Under the pieces are notes generated by a model that was not told where the DNA came from, did no database searches, and saw nothing but the letters and a program-made list of their open reading frames with translations. Of a stretch of DNA of 7,948 nt, positions 1 through 6,165 are shown piece after piece. The position numbers and the translations under genes are program-made. Position 1 is the first letter of the stretch; each line of letters begins with the position of its first letter. The stretch is from Gammaproteobacteria bacterium (GTDB lineage Bacteria; Pseudomonadota; Gammaproteobacteria; Pseudomonadales; Azotimanducaceae). Where the stretch lies: contig PAMR01000048.1 of assembly GCA_002708205.1 (NCBI GenBank), forward strand, positions 13,944-21,891, written 5' to 3'.

Positions 1-269
1 TTGTTAGCGGACAGCGCTGCAATGGTAATATCACAATGCATATAGGGCCAGGTACCAATACACACTGCGTCAATATCCGGCGAATCAATCATATCCTGCC
101 AATGGTTAAAGACTGCCGGTATTGAAAACTCTTGTGCCGATTTTTCACTCGACTCTCTTGTCCTGTTAACCACGCCGACTATTTCCACATCATCTATAGC
201 TCGAAAGCCCGGTATGTGCCTCAACCGGGTATTTCCACCTGCTCCAACAATACCAATCTTAATACCCAT
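1..269 (-). CDS. Gfo/Idh/MocA family oxidoreductase, N-terminal part (runs off left end)
   Basis: The first 89 residues are visible; the gene continues beyond position 1. The N-terminus MGIKIGIVGAGGNT is a Rossmann beta-alpha-beta dinucleotide-binding turn (glycines around residues 6-12), followed by a HIPGF segment (18-22), a second strand VEIVGVVNRT (28-37), and DIDAVCIGTWPYMH (65-78). The last segment aligns with the conserved D-a-V-x-I-x-T-P-x-x-x-H stretch of the Gfo/Idh/MocA family. These enzymes oxidise or reduce sugars, inositols or related polyols with NAD(P) in the cytosol; the substrate cannot be told because the C-terminal substrate domain is missing. ATG at 267-269 is chosen because AGGAG lies 4 bases upstream. 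It follows the CoA-transferase family gene by 7 bases and is presumably co-transcribed with it. Family call is secure; the exact reaction is unknown. Confidence 0.88.
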   Translation of the reverse strand, partial: MGIKIGIVGAGGNTRLRHIPGFRAIDDVEIVGVVNRTRESSEKSAQEFSIPAVFNHWQDMIDSPDIDAVCIGTWPYMHCDITIAALSAN

Positions 270-273
270 ATCT

Positions 274-278
274 CTCCT
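274..278 (-). promoter_or_regulatory. Shine-Dalgarno of the Gfo/Idh/MocA gene, overlapping the upstream stop
   Basis: On the minus strand the sequence reads TAGGAGAGATATG. AGGAG is the ribosome binding site, ATG is the start of the oxidoreductase, and the first TAG is the stop codon of the CoA-transferase family gene. The shared bases suggest translational coupling of the two genes. Confidence 0.75.
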
Positions 279-1515
279 AAAGTCTGCTATCTAACAATTC
301 TGGGCGAAAATCTGGATGCGCAATCTCGACAAGAGCTTCCAACCGATCCGTCCGGTTTGCGTTACGCAGGTCCGCTATACCAAATTCAGTAATCACCAGG
401 TCTATATCCGTTCTTAAGGCAGTCACCATTTCGACTTTGGGAACTATACGAGATGCTTGGCCACGTCTTGCCGTCGCTGTCATAGCTATGATAGATCGTC
501 CTCCTTCCGAAGCTCGTGCTGAGCGCATAAAATCGACCGATCCCCCCGTACCGGAAATTTGTCGTCCACCAATTACCTCCGCATTTACCTGGCCTTCTAA
601 ATCAATTTCGACGGCAGAATTTATCGAGACGAAATGATCCAGCCGTCTAATCTCTTCGATCTCATGGGTTACGTTGGCACTATGAAACTCTACCGACGGT
701 GTATCGGCGAGCCATTCGTACAGTTTGTCTGTACCCAATGCCATTCCCGCCACATGGACTCCTTTGCGAATTGCTTTTTTAAATCCAGTAACGACCCCAC
801 TTTGAATTAACGACATACCCGCTTCATCAATCAGTCCGCCGTGGAGACCGAGATCGTTATGGCCTTGCAACGCAGACAAAACGGCTTTTGGAATTGCACC
901 GATACCCGTTTGGAGACAGTCTCCATCACGAATAACCGAAGCGACATTTTTGCCGATTGTCGCAGCAACGTCATCAACTTGTGCACTTTCCATCTGCGGT
1001 AATGAACGGTTACTTTCGAAAACGTAATCAATATCCGACTCCCGAACCAAGGGAGCACCAGCTGCACAAACCATACCGCGATTTAGCTCAGCGACGATGA
1101 CTCTAGCGTTTCCCGTGATCGCTTTCCAAAAGTCTACATTCGGCCCCGCACGAAGCGTTCCATCACGATCGTAACCGATCTGAACGAACGCCATATCCAA
1201 CCTAGTGCGACACAGATAGTCGTATATATAACGCATCTGCATCGGCAAATAATCGATGCGCCTTGCTTGAAAGTTTTCTTGCAAATCAGGAGTGAGGAAA
1301 AATGTTTCTTGATGGGTCGTTTCATCCAGCGTCGTGTAGTCGAAAGTATTCATCCCTGGCAACGGGAACTGGAGAAAAGATACTCCTCTGGCGCATTCCG
1401 GTGCTTCGCGAAGGGCGTTACACAACCCTATAGGTTCGTTACTACCACCTACTACAAAAATTCTACATTCCGGCTTAAGTAAGCTTCTCAGCTGACTTCC
1501 ATTTATCGTTTTCAT
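277..1515 (-). CDS. Acetyl-CoA hydrolase/CoA-transferase family protein (4-hydroxybutyrate CoA-transferase-like)
   Basis: The 412-residue product matches the two-domain acetyl-CoA hydrolase/transferase family, slightly shorter than the usual 430-440. Family marks are LQTGIGAIPKAV (201-212), DLGLHGG (221-227), the glycine-rich CoA-binding SGTGGSVDFMRSA (321-333), VITEFGIADLR (374-384) and the C-terminal AHPDFRPEL (399-407). Members move CoA between acetyl-CoA and carboxylates such as succinate, 4-hydroxybutyrate or propionate, or hydrolyse the thioester, in the cytosol. The residue that aligns with the covalent glutamate of 4-hydroxybutyrate CoA-transferases (HTE motif) is Gly227 here, so a classic ping-pong transferase mechanism is doubtful; a hydrolase or a divergent transferase subfamily is possible. 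The start ATG at 1513-1515 has AAGG 7 bases upstream. It is followed closely by the Gfo/Idh/MocA gene. The substrate is not predictable. Confidence 0.9.
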   Translation of the reverse strand: MKTINGSQLRSLLKPECRIFVVGGSNEPIGLCNALREAPECARGVSFLQFPLPGMNTFDYTTLDETTHQETFFLTPDLQENFQARRIDYLPMQMRYIYDYLCRTRLDMAFVQIGYDRDGTLRAGPNVDFWKAITGNARVIVAELNRGMVCAAGAPLVRESDIDYVFESNRSLPQMESAQVDDVAATIGKNVASVIRDGDCLQTGIGAIPKAVLSALQGHNDLGLHGGLIDEAGMSLIQSGVVTGFKKAIRKGVHVAGMALGTDKLYEWLADTPSVEFHSANVTHEIEEIRRLDHFVSINSAVEIDLEGQVNAEVIGGRQISGTGGSVDFMRSARASEGGRSIIAMTATARRGQASRIVPKVEMVTALRTDIDLVITEFGIADLRNANRTDRLEALVEIAHPDFRPELLDSRL

Positions 1516-1603
1516 GAAAGGGCCTTGTTCTGTTCGGTAAGATTCCGCTTTCTTTAGATCGAAAGGATCTCGAATGACTGTAAACGTCTACCTACCGCGC
1601 GAC
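1516..1603. other. 88-base spacer between secreted-protein gene and CoA-transferase gene
   Basis: No coding signal. On the minus strand it holds a TTTACA box (1579-1584) that could be a -35, but no good -10 at 16-18 bases, and a weak 5-bp hairpin AGATC-GAAAG-GATCT (1556-1570) without a T-run. Both genes flanking it read leftwards, so it may carry a promoter for the CoA-transferase pair, but none is convincing. Confidence 0.3.
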
Positions 1604-1993
1604 TCAATCAATACCTAAAGATGCAACATAATTATCCCCGGCAATCTTTATATAACGCCGAAAATGTTTAAGTTGATCTTCGTCCAGAACGTCTTCCATA
1701 TTCTTGACAGCTTGTTTACCAGAGGACTTTACCTCCCTTTTGATCATAGTATGGAAGTCACCACGACGAGTGGACATTACTTTACGTGGTGCGTTATTCA
1801 ACTGCCGGTAGTAACGTTTTGTATGTCGTTGGAATGCTTTATTTTGCTCTGGACGTACCTTAATTAATTGCAGCTGGGTTGCGAGACGTTGTCCATATCC
1901 CTTCGCAGCGTATACGTTGTCGTCTGAATGGAGGAGAAGTCCTAAACCAATTGAGAAGATCGATATGCGAAAAACCCATTTCCAGCGATTCAT
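1604..1993 (-). CDS. Small basic secreted protein of unknown function
   Basis: A 129-residue product that I do not recognise as a named family. It begins with a clear Sec-type signal peptide: basic MNRWKWVFR, hydrophobic ISIFSIGLGLLL (10-21), and a likely signal peptidase I site near VYAA (27-30). The mature part of about 100 residues is rich in Lys, Arg and Gln, lacks cysteine, and looks mostly helical. Two segments, KVRPEQNKAF (45-54) and VLDEDQLKHF (102-111), resemble the 'L-x-x-x-Q' helices of small periplasmic Spy/CpxP-type proteins, but this is a loose similarity, not a family assignment. The predicted location is the periplasm or outside the cell. The start ATG at 1991-1993 has only a weak GAGAG about 7 bases upstream. 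It is divergent from the deacetylase-like gene and 88 bases upstream of the CoA-transferase gene on the same strand. The signal peptide plus uninterrupted frame make it likely a real gene. Confidence 0.72.
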   Translation of the reverse strand: MNRWKWVFRISIFSIGLGLLLHSDDNVYAAKGYGQRLATQLQLIKVRPEQNKAFQRHTKRYYRQLNNAPRKVMSTRRGDFHTMIKREVKSSGKQAVKNMEDVLDEDQLKHFRRYIKIAGDNYVASLGID

Positions 1994-2090
1994 GCGTTAC
2001 TCTCTACTGTTCAACGTTTGATAAAACCGTAACTGATCTTCGCGGCTCAGCCAAGCATACAACTCAACAATTCGATATCTTGGAGCGAGT
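1994..2090. other. 97-base divergent intergenic region
   Basis: This spacer separates the start codons of the secreted-protein gene (minus) and the deacetylase-like gene (plus), so promoters for both should lie in it. I see no -35/-10 pair with good spacing and no clear inverted repeat. Its right end holds the ribosome binding site of the deacetylase-like gene. Confidence 0.4.
2082..2085 (+). promoter_or_regulatory. GGAG ribosome binding site that fixes the TTG start at 2091
   Basis: GGAG sits 5 bases before TTG at 2091-2093. No ATG or GTG start occurs before the conserved HPERPERL motif other than internal Met15, which would cut the N-terminal strand of the fold, so the TTG start is preferred. 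Confidence 0.7.
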
Positions 2091-3011
2091 TTGACAGCAC
2101 TCATAACTAGTAATTTTTGTCTTCAGCACGAAATGCAAGACGGACATCCGGAAAGACCAGAGCGTCTATCGGCCCTGATGGCTCATCTCGATCATTGCGG
2201 TTTGTTGCAAGATTTAGATGTTCTCGAACCTCAGGAAGCCACCAATGCTCATCTGAGTCTAGTGCATAAAAATACCTATTTGACTCAATTAAATGAAATA
2301 AGCCCTCAAATAGGCCTCGTGAATCTAAATCCAGACATGGCCATAGGCCCGAATTCACTAAAATCAGCTCGACTGTCCGTTGGAGCAGCTCTTCAAGGCG
2401 TTGAAATGGTTTTGAGTAACAAAGAGAAACGGGCATTTTGCGCCGTTCGTCCACCCGGGCACCATGCAGAGGAATCCACAGCCATGGGCTTTTGTTTCTA
2501 TAACGGAATCGCCATAGCAGCCAAACAGGCTCTGCAACATAGTGCTATACAGCGGATCGCTATACTAGACTTTGATGTACACCACGGGAACGGAACTGTG
2601 GAAGCATTTTTGGATATGCCGGAAGTTCTCGTGTGCTCGAGCTTCCAATATCCACACTATCCATATCGAATGCAGGAAGTTATCCGGCCTAACATCATCA
2701 ATACGCCTCTCCCCGCTATGACAACAGGCCTCGATTTCAGAAAAAATATCGAGGCATCCTGGGGACCCGCTCTCGAGTCACATCAACCCGATCTTTTTTT
2801 GGTCTCCGCTGGTTTTGATGCACATCGGGACGATCCTCTAGGGAATTTGTTATTAGACGAATCAGATTTTGCGTGGATGACTGACTACATCGTGGACTTT
2901 GCCAATCGATTTTCTATGGGCCGTATCGTTTCTGTACTCGAGGGCGGCTACGACTTAAATGCTCTATCTCGATCCGTAGAAAGCCACCTGATTCAACTGG
3001 AGAAAAATTAG
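2091..3011 (+). CDS. Histone deacetylase-fold (class II HDAC-like / acetylpolyamine amidohydrolase) zinc hydrolase
   Basis: The 306-residue protein is a full-length arginase/deacetylase-fold enzyme. Conserved blocks appear in order: GHPERPERL (18-26), AVRPPGHHAE (118-127) with the paired active-site histidines 124-125, GFCFYNGIAIAA (133-144), ILDFDVHHGNG (158-168), SAGFDAHRDDPLG (239-251) and LEGGYD (283-288). By alignment with HDLP-type enzymes the zinc ligands are Asp162, His164 and Asp243, and Tyr287 stabilises the transition state, so the enzyme should be active. Family members remove acetyl or other acyl groups from lysine side chains, acetylpolyamines or small amides in the cytosol. The class II-like pattern does not settle the substrate. 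TTG start supported by GGAG 5 bases upstream. It lies 64 bases before the TauD-type gene on the same strand and may be co-transcribed with it. Functional family is sure; in vivo substrate is not. Confidence 0.93.
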   Translation: MTALITSNFCLQHEMQDGHPERPERLSALMAHLDHCGLLQDLDVLEPQEATNAHLSLVHKNTYLTQLNEISPQIGLVNLNPDMAIGPNSLKSARLSVGAALQGVEMVLSNKEKRAFCAVRPPGHHAEESTAMGFCFYNGIAIAAKQALQHSAIQRIAILDFDVHHGNGTVEAFLDMPEVLVCSSFQYPHYPYRMQEVIRPNIINTPLPAMTTGLDFRKNIEASWGPALESHQPDLFLVSAGFDAHRDDPLGNLLLDESDFAWMTDYIVDFANRFSMGRIVSVLEGGYDLNALSRSVESHLIQLEKN

Positions 3012-3075
3012 CAGTGACATTCAACCCAAACAAAAGTTAGGGTTAGAGGATCTATCAAAGAACAGAATAGCGCAT
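3012..3075. other. 64-base spacer between deacetylase-like and TauD-type genes
   Basis: No hairpin terminator with a T-run is visible, so read-through from the deacetylase-like gene is plausible. The best purine stretch (AGAGGA near 3045-3050) is too far from ATG 3076 to serve as a normal ribosome binding site. The reading frame of the downstream gene stays open across the spacer, but there is no ATG, GTG or TTG in frame in it. Confidence 0.4.
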
Positions 3076-4194
3076 ATGGCTGAACCGTTGGACCCAAACC
3101 TCACGAACACAACTTTGTACAAAGAACGCCGAAAACGAGCGGATGCAGACAAACCGCCACCCCGCTCCAATCCTCTAGGGGCTATCGCACACGTACGAGC
3201 TCCCAAAACAAAGTCTCGTGAAGCGATGGTGGACGCGATTTTGGCACAAGATAACGGTTTGATACCGGGTCTACTTACGAAGAGCTTTTATGAGCCCTTT
3301 TCCATCGAAGGACTAGAACTTAAGCTTGAGCCTATTCAACCTAGTATCGGCACCATCATCCATGGGATCGATTTAAACCGAGATTTGTCTAACCCCAAAG
3401 TCGTGAATTTCCTTCGCACACTTTGGCTGGATCGAAAAGTGGTTGTTTTTCGAAATCAAGGTCATTTGTCGCAAGAGGATTTAGTCGCGTTTGCCAACTA
3501 TTTTGGAGAGGTAGGCGCGCCTTTCGGAGAACGTGAACACGTACCTAATTCACCACACGATCTTAACCAACAGGTCAAGGTGCCGAACATTCCAGACATG
3601 TTAGTGATCCCATCAGACGAAATTGTTCCCAACGCAGCTTCCGGGTGGCACGCAGATGCAACCTGGCAAGCTAGACCGCCAATGGGTTCGATTTTAATAT
3701 GCAGAGAAGCTCCACCTATAGGTGGGGATACCTGTTTCTGCGATTGCCATGGAATGTGGGAAGGCTTACCAAAAGAAACAAAACACAAAGTAGAAAAACT
3801 AACAGCGATACACATGGGGACCATCGGGCACCAAATGGATGGAGTCACTCCAGTTGCAACACATCCTGTTGCAAGGACACATCCCGAAACTGGCAAAACA
3901 ACGCTGTATGTACAACAGGGGTTTGTTCGAGGATTTGCCAAGGAACACCAGATATCTAATGAGGAGGAGAAAGAATTACTTCTCGCTATGAAATTTCAAG
4001 AGGGTAAACCGGAATATACCTGCCGCGTTCGATGGGAAGTCGGCTCTTTGGCTATGTGGGACAATCGCAGCGTACTACACTCTGCAAGTGGTGATTTTTG
4101 GCCGCACCGCCGTCTGATGGAACGGCTTACTATTCTTGACCGGAATGTGGAACGCCGAACCCCGTACTACAAACCATCAAATTACACCGATTGA
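3076..4194 (+). CDS. TauD/TfdA family Fe(II)/2-oxoglutarate-dependent dioxygenase with N-terminal extension
   Basis: The catalytic core (about residues 82-360) is of the taurine dioxygenase type: GTIIHGIDL (92-100), the strand KVVVFRNQ (121-128), the metal-binding WHADATW (191-197), GGDTCFCD (217-224), VARTHPETGKTTLYV (265-279), and a C-terminal WDNRSVLHSA (328-337) followed by arginines. Iron ligands should be His192, Asp194 and His335; Arg346 and Arg350 lie 11 and 15 residues after the distal His, matching the TauD 2-oxoglutarate/substrate arginines. The enzyme would hydroxylate or oxidatively cleave a small carboxylate or sulfonate, with decarboxylation of 2-oxoglutarate to succinate. Substrate unknown. 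At 372 residues it is about 90 longer than TauD; the excess is mainly an N-terminal stretch (1-80) with a basic, proline-rich piece ERRKRADADKPPPR (17-30). The start at 3076 is the first in-frame start codon; no strong ribosome binding site is visible, and Met51 (3226) is an alternative. It converges on the PhyH gene with an 18-base gap. Confidence 0.92.
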   Translation: MAEPLDPNLTNTTLYKERRKRADADKPPPRSNPLGAIAHVRAPKTKSREAMVDAILAQDNGLIPGLLTKSFYEPFSIEGLELKLEPIQPSIGTIIHGIDLNRDLSNPKVVNFLRTLWLDRKVVVFRNQGHLSQEDLVAFANYFGEVGAPFGEREHVPNSPHDLNQQVKVPNIPDMLVIPSDEIVPNAASGWHADATWQARPPMGSILICREAPPIGGDTCFCDCHGMWEGLPKETKHKVEKLTAIHMGTIGHQMDGVTPVATHPVARTHPETGKTTLYVQQGFVRGFAKEHQISNEEEKELLLAMKFQEGKPEYTCRVRWEVGSLAMWDNRSVLHSASGDFWPHRRLMERLTILDRNVERRTPYYKPSNYTD

Positions 4195-4212
4195 GTCAAT
4201 ATTACCTTCTTA

Positions 4213-5340
4213 CTATGGCACCGTATCAAAAGTAATTTCTGGTAATTTCGGGGTTTCCTGGTCAACAATATCCTGCATGCCATCCCATTCATTCCACATA
4301 TTGACTAGTGCTTTTTTTGACCGAACCCACGGATTGTTTCCTTCCTCATACGACAGCCATTCCCCCATCATGCCGCGATCAGGATGATCAGACACCCCCG
4401 TGACAATCTTTCCGGGCTGCCTCTTCTTGTTTCGAATTCGAAAAATCATATTTTTTCTTGATTCCGTTCCGTATTCGTTACGGGTTCCAGTGTGTGGCAT
4501 TTGAAAAATCGTGATTGCAGCATCCCCTGGCTCCATCAGGATCTGTTTAGGACGAGGCCATGCGATACCGTCCGGGGTAGTTTCTGGGGCTTTACTGTCT
4601 AGTGCTATGAGCTTTTTCTGAACAGCATCGGGAAGATAGACGTGCCCCGCACCATTCGGAACGTTGTAGTTAAACCGTGGCCATCCCGGTCCTTCAGGCC
4701 CTATACGTCCTCCGTTTTCATATTGCCATCGGTAAAATGCCTCTAATACTCGGTGTCCTCCAGGGACGACCGCAGTTTGACCTACTCCCTCCAATGTCTG
4801 ATCGTTTAAAGCAACGATAACAAAGGCAGTAAAAGAGCCCACGGACAAGGTCATTTCTGGGTCTTGAAACAATGGATCCGTGTTCGACCCAATCACGTCA
4901 GCTGAGCGCCCAATATCGCCTCGAGGTCCAGAAGCGATCATCCGGCTATAGATCTCATCGGGTGTGCCTTCTATTCGCTCCTGCGGTGGGGCCACGGTAA
5001 ACAAGCCTTCTGCATGCATCCCATGCCCAAAATAAGGTAAGTCTTTTTCCTTGTAGCCCAGGGGTGTATAGAAATCCCTGGGCAGACTTTGTTTGGTCAC
5101 TCCAACATGACAATGACTCGGGGGATCAAATTGACCCATAACCTCCTGCAGTATCGGGGTGACAGATGACCTATTTACTAAGTCTGTCAATGCTACTGCC
5201 TCTGCTAGACTTTCACCCTTCTTGGCAGACTTAATTCGAGCTCTCGCACTATCAACCAAGGACTGCGAAACCACATTTTTCAATACGACATAACCGTCGT
5301 GAAATAACGTGCGTCTGTGTTCATTTGTAATTGTGTTCAA
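4213..5340 (-). CDS. Phytanoyl-CoA dioxygenase (PhyH) family protein
   Basis: With the TTG start at 5338-5340 the product has 375 residues. The N-terminal LNTITNEHRRTLFHDGYVVL is the typical PhyH opening (helix then DGYvvl). GHGMHAEG (105-112) carries the proximal iron ligands His109 and, in the Asp position, Glu111; GQTAVVPGGHRVLEAF (187-202) is the PhyH hallmark 'VPGSH' region; EPGDAAI (270-276) leads to the distal ligand His283 in MPHTGTRNEYG, and Arg295 is the likely 2-oxoglutarate anchor. Members hydroxylate CoA esters or free small molecules with Fe(II), O2 and 2-oxoglutarate; some relatives are halogenases, but those lose the acidic ligand, which is kept here as Glu. A longer GTG-start version (5350-5352) has no ribosome binding site. 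It lies downstream of the SDR gene on the same strand (56 bases) and is probably the last gene of the enoyl-CoA isomerase-SDR-PhyH set. The substrate is unknown. Confidence 0.88.
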   Translation of the reverse strand: MNTITNEHRRTLFHDGYVVLKNVVSQSLVDSARARIKSAKKGESLAEAVALTDLVNRSSVTPILQEVMGQFDPPSHCHVGVTKQSLPRDFYTPLGYKEKDLPYFGHGMHAEGLFTVAPPQERIEGTPDEIYSRMIASGPRGDIGRSADVIGSNTDPLFQDPEMTLSVGSFTAFVIVALNDQTLEGVGQTAVVPGGHRVLEAFYRWQYENGGRIGPEGPGWPRFNYNVPNGAGHVYLPDAVQKKLIALDSKAPETTPDGIAWPRPKQILMEPGDAAITIFQMPHTGTRNEYGTESRKNMIFRIRNKKRQPGKIVTGVSDHPDRGMMGEWLSYEEGNNPWVRSKKALVNMWNEWDGMQDIVDQETPKLPEITFDTVP

Positions 5341-5348
5341 AATAACCC

Positions 5349-5355
5349 CCACCTT
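5349..5355 (-). promoter_or_regulatory. Ribosome binding site AAGGTGG favouring the TTG start of the PhyH gene
   Basis: On the minus strand AAGGTGG lies 8 bases before TTG (5338-5340). The upstream in-frame GTG (5350-5352) is itself inside this purine stretch and has no ribosome binding site of its own, so TTG is the better start. This rests on spacing only. Confidence 0.55.
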
Positions 5356-5396
5356 TTAACTAGTAGATAGTCAACTAGCGGCCACCCAACGAAAGT

Positions 5397-6161
5397 TTAG
5401 CTAAGAGGTCCGCCGCCATCGCAATAGATCCGCTGGCCTGTCACATACGAGTTGGATTCGGAAACAAGATACGTCACAACATTGGCTACATCCTCCGGCT
5501 GGCAAACGCGTCCAAAAGGCATCGTCGCATCCAGCTCACGAAGATCCGTCACTCCTGCTGTTGCTCTCATCAATCGCCTCCCCATTTCGGTTTCAACCAA
5601 ACCCGGTGCCACGATATTTACTCGTATGCCATGACCCCGCTCTTCCTTCGATAGGGTCATTGCCAGCGCTTCCTGTGCAGTTTTAGCCATATTGTAGGGT
5701 GCGCCATTCGCGCCCAGTCCCTTCGTGGCCGAACTCGATATCATCACGATATCTCCCCGTTCAAGTTTTCGCATATTTGGAAGTACCAGTTTTGACAGGA
5801 AATGCGAGCCCATCGCGTGGGTGGATATCACTCTGATCAATTCTGCCGGTTCTGTGTCGGCAACAGACAACCCCCGACTCGCTACACCCGCATTGTTTAC
5901 CAAAATACCAACAGGCCCAAGGTCGGCTTCTACCGCCTGAACCATTTGTTGAACCTCCTCATAATCATCGACACTTGCCGCATAAGGACGGGCTTTACCA
6001 CCTACAGCCTCAATCATTTTTACCGTCTCTTCGGCTGCGTCACTGTCCCGGCGAAAGTTAACGGCCACCGTCGCTCCGTTTTCTGCAAGCGCAATGGAAA
6101 TTGCCTTACCTATACCTCTCCCGCCTCCTGTAACAAGGGCTATTCTTCCTTCGAGTGACAT
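5397..6161 (-). CDS. SDR family NAD(P)-dependent oxidoreductase (FabG-like)
   Basis: The 254-residue product is a classical short-chain dehydrogenase/reductase of normal length. It has the cofactor turn TGGGRGIG (11-18), VNFRR (34-38) with two arginines after the second strand that suggest NADPH preference, VNNAG (88-92), the catalytic Ser143 in MISSSA, Tyr156 and Lys160 in PYNMAK, VNIVAPGLVETEM (181-193) and the C-terminal YVTGQRIYCDGGG. The position of the usual catalytic Asn (the N of 'vNl' in helix 4) is His115. The enzyme should interconvert a secondary alcohol and ketone, possibly a 3-hydroxyacyl/3-oxoacyl thioester given the adjacent enoyl-CoA gene, but annotation as true FabG is not justified. 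GGGAG (6171-6175) sits 9 bases before the ATG, inside the end of the upstream gene; the gap to that gene is only 4 bases, so the two are co-transcribed. Confidence 0.94.
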   Translation of the reverse strand: MSLEGRIALVTGGGRGIGKAISIALAENGATVAVNFRRDSDAAEETVKMIEAVGGKARPYAASVDDYEEVQQMVQAVEADLGPVGILVNNAGVASRGLSVADTEPAELIRVISTHAMGSHFLSKLVLPNMRKLERGDIVMISSSATKGLGANGAPYNMAKTAQEALAMTLSKEERGHGIRVNIVAPGLVETEMGRRLMRATAGVTDLRELDATMPFGRVCQPEDVANVVTYLVSESNSYVTGQRIYCDGGGPLS

Positions 6162-6165
6162 ATTC

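Noticed and set aside
1556..1584. Hairpin AGATC-GAAAG-GATCT and a TTTACA box as terminator or promoter before the CoA-transferase gene
   Set aside because: The stem is 5 bp with no T-run, and no acceptable -10 lies at 16-18 bases from TTTACA.
2107..2454. 115-codon open frame antisense to the deacetylase-like gene
   Set aside because: It is fully covered by the conserved HDAC-fold coding sequence and has no recognisable motifs.
3036..3046. GTTAGGGTTAG, a telomere-like repeat
   Set aside because: Only one and a half units in a bacterial spacer; chance is the simplest explanation.
3498..3941. 147-codon open frame antisense to the TauD-type gene
   Set aside because: It lies wholly inside a well-conserved dioxygenase gene, shows no recognisable domain, and is composed as an antisense shadow.
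4190..4200. Palindrome ATTGA-G-TCAAT at the junction of the convergent genes, as a terminator
   Set aside because: Only 5-bp AT-rich arms with a 1-base centre and no T-run; it overlaps the TauD stop codon and cannot form a stable hairpin.
5358..5378. Direct repeat AACTAG twice before the PhyH gene
   Set aside because: Six-base repeats in an AT-rich spacer with no third copy; not enough to call an operator.
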